Shown here in pieces: positions 24,828 to 32,602 of a DNA stretch of 64,000 bases (its first letter is position 1; every line of letters starts with the position of its first letter). The position numbers and the translations under genes were made by a program. The stretch spans positions 1 to 64,000 of the forward strand of contig NZ_QLSV01000002.1 in the NCBI RefSeq assembly GCF_003268815.1, in the 5' to 3' direction. Source of the DNA: Flavobacterium lacus (GTDB taxonomy: Bacteria > Bacteroidota > Bacteroidia > Flavobacteriales > Flavobacteriaceae). The notes under the pieces were generated by a model. It had not been told where the DNA came from and searched no databases. It saw only the letters and a program-made list of their open reading frames with translations.

Positions 24828-25886
24828 TTACGATGCGGATGCTTTATTGAATAAATATGTACCTTCAAACTTTCTTTGTTTGAATTCAGATGCAATTTCT
24901 GCAATGGCTTTAATGTGCTCTGGAGTTGTCCCACAACAACCACCAATAATATTTACCAAATTTTCTTGTAAATATTCACGGATTAACCCCTGCATTTCTT
25001 GCGGTGTTTGGTCATAATGTCCAAAAGCATTAGGTAATCCTGCATTGGGATGAGCGGAAATATTGAGTTGTGTATTCATCGCCAAACGCTTTAGATAAGG
25101 TTTCAATTGGTCTGCTCCTAATGCACAATTGAATCCGATGCTTAGTAATGGAATATGTGCAATGGAAATGAGAAAAGCTTCAACGGTTTGACCGGAAAGT
25201 GTTCGGCCGGAAGCATCGGTGATGGTTCCAGATACCATCACCGGAATATCGAGCTTTCGTTCTTCTTTGACTTCTTCGATGGCAAAAAGAGCGGCTTTGG
25301 CGTTGAGTGTGTCGAAAATGGTTTCTACTAATAAAACATCGCTACCACCATCAATCAAAGCTTCTACTTGTTGTTTATAGGCGATCCGTAAATCGTCGAA
25401 CGTAACGGCACGAAATCCGGGATCGTTTACGTCGGGACTCATCGATGCGGTTCGGTTGGTTGGACCGATAGAACCAGCGACAAAACGAGGTTTATCGGTG
25501 AATTCGTCGGCAACTTCACGGGCGATTTTGGCGGATTGGTAATTGAGTTCATATACCAAATCTTCCAGATGATAATCGGCCATTCCGATGGTGGTTCCGG
25601 AAAAAGTATTGGTTTCTACGATATCTGCTCCGGCTTCAAAATAAGCTCGATGAACAGCCTTTACAGCTTCGGGCTGAGTGATGGAAAGTAAGTCGTTGTT
25701 TCCTTTGAGCGGATATGGAAAATCTTTGAAACGGTCACCGCGAAAATCTTCTTCGGAGAAGTTGTATCGTTGCAGCATCGTTCCCATGGCTCCGTCGAGG
25801 ACGAGGATTCTTTCTTGTAGGGCTTTTATTAGCCCCCTAGCCCCCGAAGGGGGAACTCCAATATTGTGGTTTGATTGCGTTGACAT
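24828..25886 (-). CDS. metH: Homocysteine S-methyltransferase module of split methionine synthase
   Basis: This 352-residue protein corresponds to the N-terminal domain of MetH, which binds zinc and homocysteine. The zinc ligands are visible in IGFNCALG and in [10 protein letters not shown]. The start [15 protein letters not shown] and the ETNTFSGT block also match. The first 20 residues contain an insertion (about residues 10-18, GVPPSGARG) translated from a C/G-rich palindromic repeat, so the natural N-terminus probably begins close to LIKALQERI. The cobalamin and folate domains are encoded in the next gene but one (21192-24269). Expression is likely controlled by the SAM-I riboswitch at 26189-26270. 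Confidence 0.95.
   Translation of the reverse strand: MSTQSNHNIGVPPSGARGLIKALQERILVLDGAMGTMLQRYNFSEEDFRGDRFKDFPYPLKGNNDLLSITQPEAVKAVHRAYFEAGADIVETNTFSGTTIGMADYHLEDLVYELNYQSAKIAREVADEFTDKPRFVAGSIGPTNRTASMSPDVNDPGFRAVTFDDLRIAYKQQVEALIDGGSDVLLVETIFDTLNAKAALFAIEEVKEERKLDIPVMVSGTITDASGRTLSGQTVEAFLISIAHIPLLSIGFNCALGADQLKPYLKRLAMNTQLNISAHPNAGLPNAFGHYDQTPQEMQGLIREYLQENLVNIIGGCCGTTPEHIKAIAEIASEFKQRKFEGTYLFNKASAS
25831..25857. repeat. Solo C/G-rich repeat in the homocysteine-module gene
   Basis: AGCCCCCTAGCCCCCGAAGG, continuing as GGGAACT, matches the inverted ends of the DUF559 element in metH. It is in frame and encodes VPPSGARG. No nuclease is present here. Confidence 0.75.
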
Positions 25887-25936
25887 ATTTTTTATTTCTC
25901 TGAAATTATCAAAATGTTCATTCTGGCACCGACACC

Positions 25937-26077
25937 TAGCCCCGATTGTAGCGGAAATTTTTTGATGCAGATGGCTATTTTTTCTTGCTTTAAAAAAGCG
26001 ACCAAAGGAAGCTCTTTTTGAAGCGTAGAAAAAAAGCCGGATGCGGCAAAAAATTGCAGCGGAAAGCGGGATTAGCT
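25937..26077. repeat. Structured repeat with GCGACCAAAGGAAGCTC core, copy 2
   Basis: The same 17-base core as at 1371-1387 lies at about 25998-26014. It is flanked by a hairpin whose stem is GGCTATTTTTTCTTGCTTT and a complementary stretch ending AGAAAAAAAGCC. The outer arms are AGCCCCGATTGTAGCGGAAA (25938-25957) and TTGCAGCGGAAAGCGGGATT (26054-26073). The element sits in the leader between the SAM-I riboswitch and the gene it should control, with no open frame. Confidence 0.65.
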
Positions 26078-26154
26078 TCTAACTAAAAAAATTATCAGGA
26101 AAATAGAGGAAATAAACGCGTTATCTGTTCCTTTATTGAGTTGTTGAAACAAAA

Positions 26155-26169
26155 CTGAAACGAGTTCAG
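26155..26169. repeat. CTGAA-N5-TTCAG palindrome in the metH leader
   Basis: CTGAAACGAGTTCAG lies between the SAM-I aptamer and the structured repeat. It is nearly identical to the 15-mers at 99-113, 29941-29955 and 32986-33000. Confidence 0.55.
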
Positions 26170-26188
26170 TACAAAGTTCAGCATAAAG

Positions 26189-26270
26189 AATAGAATGTAG
26201 CACCTTCTACAGTTGCAGGGTTGCTAAGCTTTCGACGGGTCTAGTCCCTCCGGCTTTCGTGATAACAATC
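26189..26270 (-). ncRNA. SAM-I (S-box) riboswitch upstream of metH
   Basis: On the minus strand the conserved elements occur in order: TTATCACGAAAGCCGGAGGG, then ACTAGACCCGTCGAAAGC, then TTAGCAACCCTGCAACTG, then GTAGAAGGTGCTACATTC. These are the S-box hallmarks GGAGGGACU, GCAACC and GGUGC. A promoter box lies about 20 bp upstream. The aptamer precedes the homocysteine-module gene by about 300 bp. The expression platform is not obvious: the space holds a palindrome and the structured repeat. Binding of SAM would be expected to lower metH expression. Confidence 0.9.
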
Positions 26271-26289
26271 AGTATGTGTATGAACGGGG

Positions 26290-26297
26290 CAAATATA
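26290..26297 (-). promoter_or_regulatory. Promoter -7 box of the metH transcript
   Basis: TATATTTG on the minus strand, followed by CCCC, matches the Bacteroidota -7 element and lies directly ahead of the SAM-I riboswitch. Confidence 0.6.
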
Positions 26298-26407
26298 AAG
26301 ACTAATTTGATATTTTAGAATATTTTTCTGTTTTTTATTTGAATTTGTTTTAAAACAGAAAAATACGCTATAAATACCAAAATATGTAGAAAAATTACTA
26401 GCCGAAA

Positions 26408-27508
26408 TCAATTAAAAACAGATTCTTTTAATTTGATTTTTTCGGCAATTTTGAGAATATCGTTTAAAACGCCTCGGGCTGTGACTTGTTTTCCGGCTCC
26501 GGCACCTTGAATGACGATGGGGATTTCGCCAAAGGATTGGGTGTAAATTTCAATCAAATTATCGGCACCTTTAAGTTGTCCTAGGGCTGAATTTTTGGGT
26601 GTGGATATGAGTTTGACTTCGAGTTTTTGGTTGATTACATCGAGTTCGCCAACGTAACGAAGTACGTGCATTTCAGCTTGGGTGATTTTAGCAATATCAT
26701 AAGGTTTATCGAGTAATTGTTTGCTGGAAGCGTATTCGGATTTGGTATTTTCTTCGTTTAAATCGGGTAATAAAAGAGATGAAATTTGTACATCTGAAAA
26801 TTCTTTTTGAATTCCAATTTCTCTGGCTAAAATGAGCAATTTTCGAGCGACATCGTTTCCGGAAAGATCCTCTCTAGAATCGGGTTCAGTGTAGCCTGAT
26901 TTTTCGGCGTCTTTTAAAATGGATGAAAAAGTATTGTTTTCGTTGCCAAATCGGTTGAAAATATAACTTAATGAACCGGAAAAAACACCTCTGATTTTGG
27001 TGATTTTTTCACCGGAAAGGTGTAATTCATTTATGGTTTGAACGACAGGTAAGCCGGCTCCGACATTGGTTTCATATAAAAAAGACTGGTCGAATTTTTG
27101 AAGGTTTCGACGTAATTCTTTGTAAAAATCGAAATGTAACGTATTCGCTTTTTTATTTGCGGCGACGATGCTGAATCCGTTTTGAATGAGCGGAATGTAA
27201 AACTTAATTAACTCTTCGCTGGCAGTGGCATCGACGGCGATGAGATTTTCGAGGTTATTGGTTTGAACATAGTTCACAATATCTTCGATGGAATAAGGAA
27301 AAGCAGTTGATTGAAAATTGCTTTCCCATTGGTTTTTGACGCCGTCTTTTTCGAAAAAAGCGACAGTTGAATTGGTGATGATGGGAAAACGTAAATCGAT
27401 ATTTCTTTTTTCGAGGAAAAATTGCTGACTTTCTAAAACTTGATTGATGAGCGTGCTTCCTACGTTTCCGATTCCGAAGAGGATAACATTTATTCTAAGC
27501 GTTGACAT
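26408..27508 (-). CDS. hom: Homoserine dehydrogenase
   Basis: It reduces aspartate semialdehyde to homoserine. The 366-residue protein has the NAD(P) motif ILFGIGNVGSTL (residues about 9-20) and typical later blocks AANKKANT, YETNVGAGLPVVQT and GVFSGSLSYIF, plus EPDSREDLSGNDVARKLLIL, characteristic of the dehydrogenase half of ThrA-type fusions. There is no aspartokinase or ACT region, so it is a stand-alone enzyme. It overlaps metX by 14 bp and is the last gene of metY-metX-hom. Homoserine would be passed to MetX, which fits dedicated methionine supply. Confidence 0.93.
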   Translation of the reverse strand: MSTLRINVILFGIGNVGSTLINQVLESQQFFLEKRNIDLRFPIITNSTVAFFEKDGVKNQWESNFQSTAFPYSIEDIVNYVQTNNLENLIAVDATASEELIKFYIPLIQNGFSIVAANKKANTLHFDFYKELRRNLQKFDQSFLYETNVGAGLPVVQTINELHLSGEKITKIRGVFSGSLSYIFNRFGNENNTFSSILKDAEKSGYTEPDSREDLSGNDVARKLLILAREIGIQKEFSDVQISSLLLPDLNEENTKSEYASSKQLLDKPYDIAKITQAEMHVLRYVGELDVINQKLEVKLISTPKNSALGQLKGADNLIEIYTQSFGEIPIVIQGAGAGKQVTARGVLNDILKIAEKIKLKESVFN

Positions 27509-28490
27509 ATTTTTGCGTGTTTTGAGTGTTGAAAATGGGTGATAAAAAAGTGGCTAATTGGTTGAATTCGATTAAAAAAGCATCGTGCCCGTGAATGGAT
27601 TGAATTTCGTGATAGAAAACATTTTCTTTTATTTTTTTTAGGTTTTGATAGGTTTCTCGATTTTCTTCGGCAATGAAAAAGTAATCGGTATCGACCGAAA
27701 CAATGTGGATAGTGGCTTGAATTTGGCTTGCCACGGAAAGAAAATCTTTTCTGTTTTTGGCAATATCGTTCGTTTTTAGCAGATGATTCATCAATTTATA
27801 GGCTGATAAACGAAAGCGGTTTTTTAGTTTTGAACCGTGATTGCACAACCAATTTTCGACTTCAAATCCAAAAGAATTTGAATTTCGTTGAAAACGCTGA
27901 TTGATAGATTGTGGTGTTCGATACAACAACATCGCGTGCAAACGAGCATCGGCAATGGGATCATCGGAATTGTTAAGAATTTGGTCTTGAATGAGTACGT
28001 TAGCAATCACCCAATCAGTCGCTTTCCAATCAGTTGCAATTGGAATTAGGTTTTTAATTTTGGTTGGGTGTTGAGCCGCCATTTCCCAAGCAATTGCTCC
28101 ACCTAAACTTCCGCCTATGACAGTGTAAAGTTCATCGATATTGAGATGAAATAATCCTTCCCAAAAAATTCTTGCCACATCACGAATGGTAAAATCTTTA
28201 TAATCTGAAATGAGATTTCCAAAGACATTATCATATCCGTTTCCGGGAATATTAAAAGCGATGATAGTGAAATCATTGGTATTTATGGTTTTATTTTCAC
28301 CGATTAAATCGTTCCACCAACCGTTTTCGCCTGTGATGGTTGAATTTCCGGTTAAGGCGTGATTCACCAAAACTACCGGAGCAGTACCGATGGGTTGACC
28401 AAATATCTCGAAATAAAGTGGAATATAGGGTCTGACTTTTAAAATTTCTAGATTGAAATTAAATAAGTCGATTTTTTTTAAGTTTTTCAT
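27495..28490 (-). CDS. metX: Homoserine O-acetyltransferase
   Basis: MetX activates homoserine with acetyl-CoA. The 331-residue alpha/beta hydrolase shows the nucleophile elbow GGSLGGAIAWEM (Ser near residue 139), the oxyanion region VLVNHALTGNSTITGEN, a late Asp in SVDTDYFF and the catalytic His in IHGHDAFLIE. It is a short member of the family. O-acetylhomoserine is then used by MetY, whose gene lies upstream. The gap to metY (82 bp) holds a terminator-like hairpin, so metX and hom may be partly uncoupled from metY. Confidence 0.9.
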   Translation of the reverse strand: MKNLKKIDLFNFNLEILKVRPYIPLYFEIFGQPIGTAPVVLVNHALTGNSTITGENGWWNDLIGENKTINTNDFTIIAFNIPGNGYDNVFGNLISDYKDFTIRDVARIFWEGLFHLNIDELYTVIGGSLGGAIAWEMAAQHPTKIKNLIPIATDWKATDWVIANVLIQDQILNNSDDPIADARLHAMLLYRTPQSINQRFQRNSNSFGFEVENWLCNHGSKLKNRFRLSAYKLMNHLLKTNDIAKNRKDFLSVASQIQATIHIVSVDTDYFFIAEENRETYQNLKKIKENVFYHEIQSIHGHDAFLIEFNQLATFLSPIFNTQNTQKYVNA

Positions 28491-28517
28491 GGTTGTCTTT
28501 TTCTAGCTTTTTCTTTT

Positions 28518-28560
28518 TAAAAAACTGTCTTTTTTCAAACGTGGAAAAAAGACAGTTTAA
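28518..28560 (-). terminator. Terminator-like hairpin between metY and metX
   Basis: AAACTGTCTTTTTTC pairs with GAAAAAAGACAGTTT over a 7-base loop, followed on the minus strand by T-rich sequence. As metX and hom have no obvious promoter of their own, it may be a partial terminator inside the operon. Confidence 0.6.
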
Positions 28561-28572
28561 AACAAACAAAAC

Positions 28573-29865
28573 TTATACAAACTTTTTTGAATCAATTTTT
28601 TGAAAAACCGCTTTTAAATCGGCTTTTAAATCTTCGATGTCTTCTAAACCGACAGAAAGACGAATTAGATCTTTGGTTACGCCCGTTGCTTCTTGCTCAA
28701 CAGCAGACAATTGCTGGTGTGTGGTGCTAGCCGGATGAATAATGAGAGATTTAGTATCCCCGATATTGGCTAAAAGCGAGAACAATTTGGTTTCATCGGC
28801 TACTTTTTTGGCTGCTTCAAATCCGTCTTTGAGTCCGAATGTGACGATTCCGCTTTTTCCTTCCGGTAAATATTCATCGGCTAACGCTTTGTATTTTGAC
28901 GTTTCCAAACCGGGATAATTTACCCAAGCTACTTGTTCTTGACTTTGCAACCATTTGGCTAAAGCCAATGCATTTTCGCTATGTTTTTTAATTCGGATTT
29001 CTAAGGTTTCCAATCCTTGAATGGTTTGAAAAGCATTGAAAGGACTTAAAGCAGCACCAAAATCGCGTAAACCTTCGATGCGAACTTTAGCAATAAACGA
29101 AGCAGCTCCTAAAACTTCGTAGTATTTTAATCCGTGATAACCGGCTGAAGGTTCTGTAAATTCCGGGAATTTTCCGTTACTCCAATCAAAATTTCCGGCA
29201 TCGATGATTACTCCGCCCAATGATGTTCCGTTTCCGGTGATGTATTTGGTTAACGAATGAATTACGATGTCTGCTCCGAATTGAATTGGATTTAATAAAT
29301 AGGGAGTTGCCACTGTGTTATCAACAATAAAAGGCACTTTGAACGCTTTTGCTTCTTTGGAAATGGCTTTTAAATCGAGTACATCCAATTTAGGATTTCC
29401 GAGGCTTTCAACAAAATAAGCTCTGGTATTTTCTTTAGAAGCTTTAGTGAAATTTTCCGGATTGGATGGATCTACAAATGTGGTGTTGATGCCTAATCTT
29501 GGTAACGTTACATTCAACAAATTGTAGGTTCCGCCATACAAACTATTGGAGGCAACGATGTGATCACCTGCTTTTAGTAATGTTAAAAATGTGGTGGCGA
29601 TAGCGGCAGTTCCTGAGGCAGTTACTACGGCTCCAATTCCACCTTCGAGCGTTGCTAGGCGTTGTTCTAGGATGTCGTTGGTTGGGTTGTTTAAACGGGT
29701 GTAAATAAAACCGGCTTCGGCTAAACCAAAAAGATTAGCGGCGTGTTGCGAGTTATTGAATACATACGAAGTGGTTTGATAAATTGGGACAGCTCTTGTT
29801 CCACCGTTTTTGGTTACGTCGTGTCCTGCGTGTAATGCGTTTGTGGAGAATTTTTGTGTGCTCAT
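28573..29865 (-). CDS. metY: O-acetylhomoserine sulfhydrylase (aminocarboxypropyltransferase)
   Basis: MetY makes homocysteine directly from O-acetylhomoserine and sulfide with PLP. The 430-residue protein is of family length and has the PLP lysine in HSLTKYITGNGTSLGG (near residue 206), the N-terminal FSTNALHAGHD and the PLP-phosphate-binding NSLYGGTYNL region. The late LANIGDTKSLIIHPASTTHQQL block is typical of the sulfhydrylase group. It is the first gene of metY-metX-hom and lies behind two tandem leader-peptide attenuators. Confidence 0.95.
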   Translation of the reverse strand: MSTQKFSTNALHAGHDVTKNGGTRAVPIYQTTSYVFNNSQHAANLFGLAEAGFIYTRLNNPTNDILEQRLATLEGGIGAVVTASGTAAIATTFLTLLKAGDHIVASNSLYGGTYNLLNVTLPRLGINTTFVDPSNPENFTKASKENTRAYFVESLGNPKLDVLDLKAISKEAKAFKVPFIVDNTVATPYLLNPIQFGADIVIHSLTKYITGNGTSLGGVIIDAGNFDWSNGKFPEFTEPSAGYHGLKYYEVLGAASFIAKVRIEGLRDFGAALSPFNAFQTIQGLETLEIRIKKHSENALALAKWLQSQEQVAWVNYPGLETSKYKALADEYLPEGKSGIVTFGLKDGFEAAKKVADETKLFSLLANIGDTKSLIIHPASTTHQQLSAVEQEATGVTKDLIRLSVGLEDIEDLKADLKAVFQKIDSKKFV

Positions 29866-29879
29866 GATTTTGGATTATT

Positions 29880-29940
29880 AGATTGTTGGATTATTTGATT
29901 TTGGGATTTTGGGATTTTGGGATTTTGGGATTTTGGGACT
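29880..29940. repeat. 8-bp tandem repeat (GATTTTGG) upstream of metY
   Basis: About five near-perfect copies of GATTTTGG occur here, preceded by shorter related units, between metY and its second attenuator. Confidence 0.75.
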
Positions 29941-29955
29941 CTGAAACAAGTTCAG
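29941..29955. repeat. CTGAA-N5-TTCAG palindrome in the metY leader
   Basis: CTGAAACAAGTTCAG lies just past the second attenuator terminator on the minus strand. It is identical to the metK leader copy. Confidence 0.55.
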
Positions 29956-29956
29956 A

Positions 29957-29998
29957 GTAAAAAAAAAGTCCTTTTGGATGGCTTACCAAAAGGACTTA
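29957..29998 (-). terminator. Second attenuator terminator ahead of metY
   Basis: On the minus strand AAGTCCTTTTGG pairs with CCAAAAGGACTT, then a run of ten T follows. The leader peptide gene before it contains GCCAAAAG, which can pair with CTTTTGG of the 5' arm, forming an antiterminator. Confidence 0.85.
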
Positions 29999-30020
29999 AC
30001 AAAACAAGTGTATAACCAGA

Positions 30021-30113
30021 TTATGTCTTTCGCTTTTGGCAATGAGAATTCATCATGCAACAACAGATGTGCATCATCATACGGTTCATTTTTATGTTTT
30101 TTATAGTGTTCAT
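30021..30113 (-). CDS. Met/Cys leader peptide 2
   Basis: From ATG at 30111-30113 the frame is 30 codons and ends in TAA at 30021-30023. A second ATG at about 30089 gives a 22-residue product. It contains NRMMMHICCCMMNSHC, with five Met and four Cys within 16 residues, then QKRKT. The antiterminator strand follows the Met/Cys block. The density of codons for the end products of the operon strongly supports a leader-peptide role. Confidence 0.85.
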   Translation of the reverse strand: MNTIKNIKMNRMMMHICCCMMNSHCQKRKT

Positions 30114-30120
30114 TTTTAAA

Positions 30121-30163
30121 AAGTTGCTGAGATTCTGAGTTGCTGAGTTGCTGAGTTTAAGTT
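30121..30163. repeat. 8-bp tandem repeat (CAACTCAG) between the two attenuators
   Basis: Several copies of CAACTCAG, read on the minus strand, fill the space between the first terminator and the second leader peptide. Confidence 0.7.
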
Positions 30164-30170
30164 TTGGCTA

Positions 30171-30200
30171 TAAAAAAACCTCTGTTATTGGCAGAGGTTT
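30171..30200 (-). terminator. First attenuator terminator ahead of metY
   Basis: On the minus strand AACCTCTG and CAGAGGTT pair across a short loop, followed by a run of T. The leader peptide gene upstream contains GCAGAGG, which can instead pair with CCTCTGC of the 5' arm. Confidence 0.82.
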
Positions 30201-30226
30201 GATTGTATACATTTTATAAATTAAAA

Positions 30227-30298
30227 TTATGCAATAGGTTTCCTCTGCGGAGATTTCCACATCATACGACAACACATAGAGCCAATTCTAAATTTCAT
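30227..30298 (-). CDS. Met/Cys leader peptide 1
   Basis: ATG at 30296-30298 opens a 23-codon frame ending in TAA at 30227-30229. It reads MKFRIGSMCCRMMWKSPQRK and ends PIA, with MCCRMM as the control block. The antiterminator strand GCAGAGG is encoded by the codons just after this block. It sits about 14 bases after a promoter start, directly before the first terminator. The arrangement matches leader peptide 2. Confidence 0.85.
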   Translation of the reverse strand: MKFRIGSMCCRMMWKSPQRKPIA

Positions 30299-30318
30299 TG
30301 TTTTGGTATTTGATTTGG

Positions 30319-30326
30319 CAAATGTA
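30319..30326 (-). promoter_or_regulatory. Promoter -7 box of the metY transcript
   Basis: TACATTTG on the minus strand, followed by CC, lies about 20 bp before leader peptide 1. The -33 box is poorly conserved. Confidence 0.6.
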
Positions 30327-30439
30327 GTAACATTTTCTAGATAAAAAAATATTTTAGATTAATTTTCTAAATTTTATTACTAAAACGCACTATAATAGAT
30401 TTTAAATCTATTATATTTAGATTGTTGTGAAAAATAAAT

Positions 30440-30472
30440 TAAAAAAAATCCGGAACTAAGTCCGGATTAAAT
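30440..30472 (-). terminator. Terminator of the type IX cargo gene 30490-31578
   Basis: AATCCGGA and TCCGGATT form a perfect 8-bp stem with a 6-base loop, followed by eight T on the minus strand, just past the stop codon at 30490. Confidence 0.85.
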
Positions 30473-30489
30473 TTGATTCTTATTGTGAA

Positions 30490-31578
30490 TTAATTTTTGA
30501 TGATTTTTGAAGTACCTACTCCTTGATCTGTATTTACTGTTAAGAAATAAATTCCAGCGGTTAAATCTGATACATTTATCTCTGCTGTTGAGGATAAAGC
30601 CACATTAATTGTATTGATTACTCTACCATTAATATCAGTAACTTGCACTGAATTGATTAGTAAATCACCTGCATTTACATTTACAACATCAGTTGCAGGG
30701 TTTGGATAAATTGAAAAATTAGCGGTTGCAAATTCGTTACCAAAATTTAACAGACTGTCTGTCGCTGAAGCTCTAACTAAAAAGTTATCAAAATCAGCGG
30801 ATGAAGCCACAGTGTTTAATGCTCCTGCAACTCCTAAGAAATCTACTTCACCTGGATTGATTCCTGCAGTTACCATCGGGAAATTTGCGTTACCTGTGAA
30901 AAATGTATCTAACCCTAAACTAGATTTCCATTTTACTTCCGCAGTAGTTTTATTAAAGCTGAAACCTAATCTCACCCATGTGTCTTGAGGAAGTGTTAAA
31001 GGGGCTGCTGCTGAAGCTCCCAATCCAATGGAATAAGTTCCAGTATTTGCAACTGTTCCTTGAGACCAATGCAAAAATCCTCGTACGACATTAGAAAAGG
31101 GCGCACCTGATACAACCAAGTTTTTAGCAATTCCAATACCTGCCAAAACTTTTGCTGTTGGTGTTTCATCACTATAGATGTAAACTCTAAATTCGTTGTT
31201 ACTTGTGGTAGCTCCACCAGTAAAATAATCAAATTCAACTTCTATAATTTCGTTCCCAACAGTTCTTTCTGCCCATGCAGATACCAATCCGTCTTTCCAC
31301 ATAAAACGGGTTCCCGCGGCAGTAGCCGAACCTGTTAATCGAAAATCATTATCAGAAGCGTCACCAGCAACAAATTGATAATTTTCATTATCAGTGTTAT
31401 CTGAGCCAGTTGCACTAATAAATGTAAGCCATCCTCCTTGACCCTCTAACGTTCCGTCAGTTATTGTACCGACATTCCCAACATTGTACGAATCAAAATT
31501 ATCTGATTGTAAAACTTGGGCATTTACGCCAAGTGACGTTCCAAAAAGAACTAAAGTAGAAAGTAATAGTTTTTTCAT
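30490..31578 (-). CDS. Secreted protein with C-terminal type IX sorting domain
   Basis: This is a protein of about 362 residues with a signal peptide (STLVLFGTSLGVNAQ) and a type IX secretion system type A sorting domain at the C-terminus (SIYPNPATDVVNVNAGD ... GIYFLTVNTD, ending TSKIIKN). The middle part is beta-rich and resembles a jelly-roll, lectin-like fold, with a repeated FDNF/DSDNFDSYN pattern at its start. It is thus exported across both membranes and probably placed on the cell surface or released. The function of the mature part is unknown. The start is placed at MKKLLLSTL. Gene 31700-32602 upstream has a similar sorting domain. Confidence 0.85.
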   Translation of the reverse strand: MKKLLLSTLVLFGTSLGVNAQVLQSDNFDSYNVGNVGTITDGTLEGQGGWLTFISATGSDNTDNENYQFVAGDASDNDFRLTGSATAAGTRFMWKDGLVSAWAERTVGNEIIEVEFDYFTGGATTSNNEFRVYIYSDETPTAKVLAGIGIAKNLVVSGAPFSNVVRGFLHWSQGTVANTGTYSIGLGASAAAPLTLPQDTWVRLGFSFNKTTAEVKWKSSLGLDTFFTGNANFPMVTAGINPGEVDFLGVAGALNTVASSADFDNFLVRASATDSLLNFGNEFATANFSIYPNPATDVVNVNAGDLLINSVQVTDINGRVINTINVALSSTAEINVSDLTAGIYFLTVNTDQGVGTSKIIKN

Positions 31579-31646
31579 AATTAATGTTTTTAAATTTAGA
31601 TTCAAAAATAATACAAAATAAGATATAAAATCAAAAACTTAACAAA

Positions 31647-31680
31647 AATAATAAAGTCCGAAAATTTCGGACTTTATTTT
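31647..31680. terminator. Terminator of the type IX cargo gene 31700-32602
   Basis: AATAAAGTCCG and CGGACTTTATT form a perfect stem over the short loop AAAATTT. It lies between two genes of the same strand, so it separates their transcripts. Confidence 0.85.
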
Positions 31681-31699
31681 AAACAAATGTTGTTTTTAT

Positions 31700-32602
31700 T
31701 TACTGCTTAACAATCTTAGTAGTACCAACACCTAATTCTGATTTTACAGAGACAAAATACATCCCTGAAGTTAAATCGGAAATGTTTAATTCAGCTTGTG
31801 TAAGGCCATTTAAATTAAATGATTTAACTGTTCTACCGTTTAAATCTGTTACTACAACATTTTCAATTAACGTTGTAGAAGTAGCAAGGTTAATGACGTC
31901 TTTTGCTGGGTTTGGATAGATTTTAAAGTTATTCGCGAAGAAATCATTACTTGACAAAGGAACTGTAGCAGTTAAAGTGATATTGTCTAAAAACATTACA
32001 TACTGGTCATTCCCATCATTTTGAAAAGCAAATCTAATAGATGTTCCTGCTAAATTGTTACTTAGTGCTTGAGTACGATAGTTCCCTGTATTCAACTCGT
32101 TGTTCACATCAATTAAAAGCGTTGTGAAATTAGCTACTTGAGATCCGCCTGTTGGTGATAGATGTACTCTGTAATCTTCAAGAAAGGCAGTAGCACCTAA
32201 GCTTGTGGCGGCCCAATTTAAACTTATATTTGTAGCTCCCTCTGGAATAGTAATTAAAGGTGATACAAGCCAATCATTCGCTATTCCAACCGGAGTATAC
32301 CAAGAATTACTCGCTATAATGTTTCCCTCCATTCCTGTAGCCGCCGCCGGATAAGCTTCAAAAAGAGAATTTGCTCCTTGAATTTGCTCAAATGATAGGA
32401 CTGTCCAAGCATCTTGGATTAAAAAAGATAATGCTTCACCATCTATTCCGCCGGGCCCAACGGGCGTTCTGTTGTCAATATTGTATAAAATCCATTCATT
32501 GATTCCTGGTCCATTCCCGTCCCAATCCTCGGCAAAAATTGTTGTTTGTGCATTTATATTTAACGATAAAGCAACAATGATAAAAAGTAATAGTTTTTTC
32601 AT
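31700..32602 (-). CDS. Secreted choice-of-anchor J protein with type IX sorting domain
   Basis: This 300-residue protein has a signal peptide (ALSLNINAQ) and a jelly-roll region of the choice-of-anchor J (cleaved adhesin) type: FAEDWDGNGPGINEWILYNID, then ANDWLVSPLITIPEGAT and an aromatic-rich FLDNITL end. A type A sorting domain follows at the C-terminus (FKIYPNPAKDVINLA ... GMYFVSVKSELGVGTTKIVKQ). It should be a surface or secreted protein, perhaps adhesive. It is separated from the next cargo gene by a terminator. Confidence 0.87.
   Translation of the reverse strand: MKKLLLFIIVALSLNINAQTTIFAEDWDGNGPGINEWILYNIDNRTPVGPGGIDGEALSFLIQDAWTVLSFEQIQGANSLFEAYPAAATGMEGNIIASNSWYTPVGIANDWLVSPLITIPEGATNISLNWAATSLGATAFLEDYRVHLSPTGGSQVANFTTLLIDVNNELNTGNYRTQALSNNLAGTSIRFAFQNDGNDQYVMFLDNITLTATVPLSSNDFFANNFKIYPNPAKDVINLATSTTLIENVVVTDLNGRTVKSFNLNGLTQAELNISDLTSGMYFVSVKSELGVGTTKIVKQ

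Noticed and set aside
24818..24946. Extended N-terminus of the lipoprotein between the metH genes
   Set aside because: It overlaps the previous gene and lacks a signal peptide. The internal start gives a clean lipobox.
26322..26365. Hairpin (TTTTTCTGTTTT with AAAACAGAAAAA) near the end of hom
   Set aside because: It is AT-rich and lacks a clear T-run on the minus strand, so it is too weak to call as the hom terminator.
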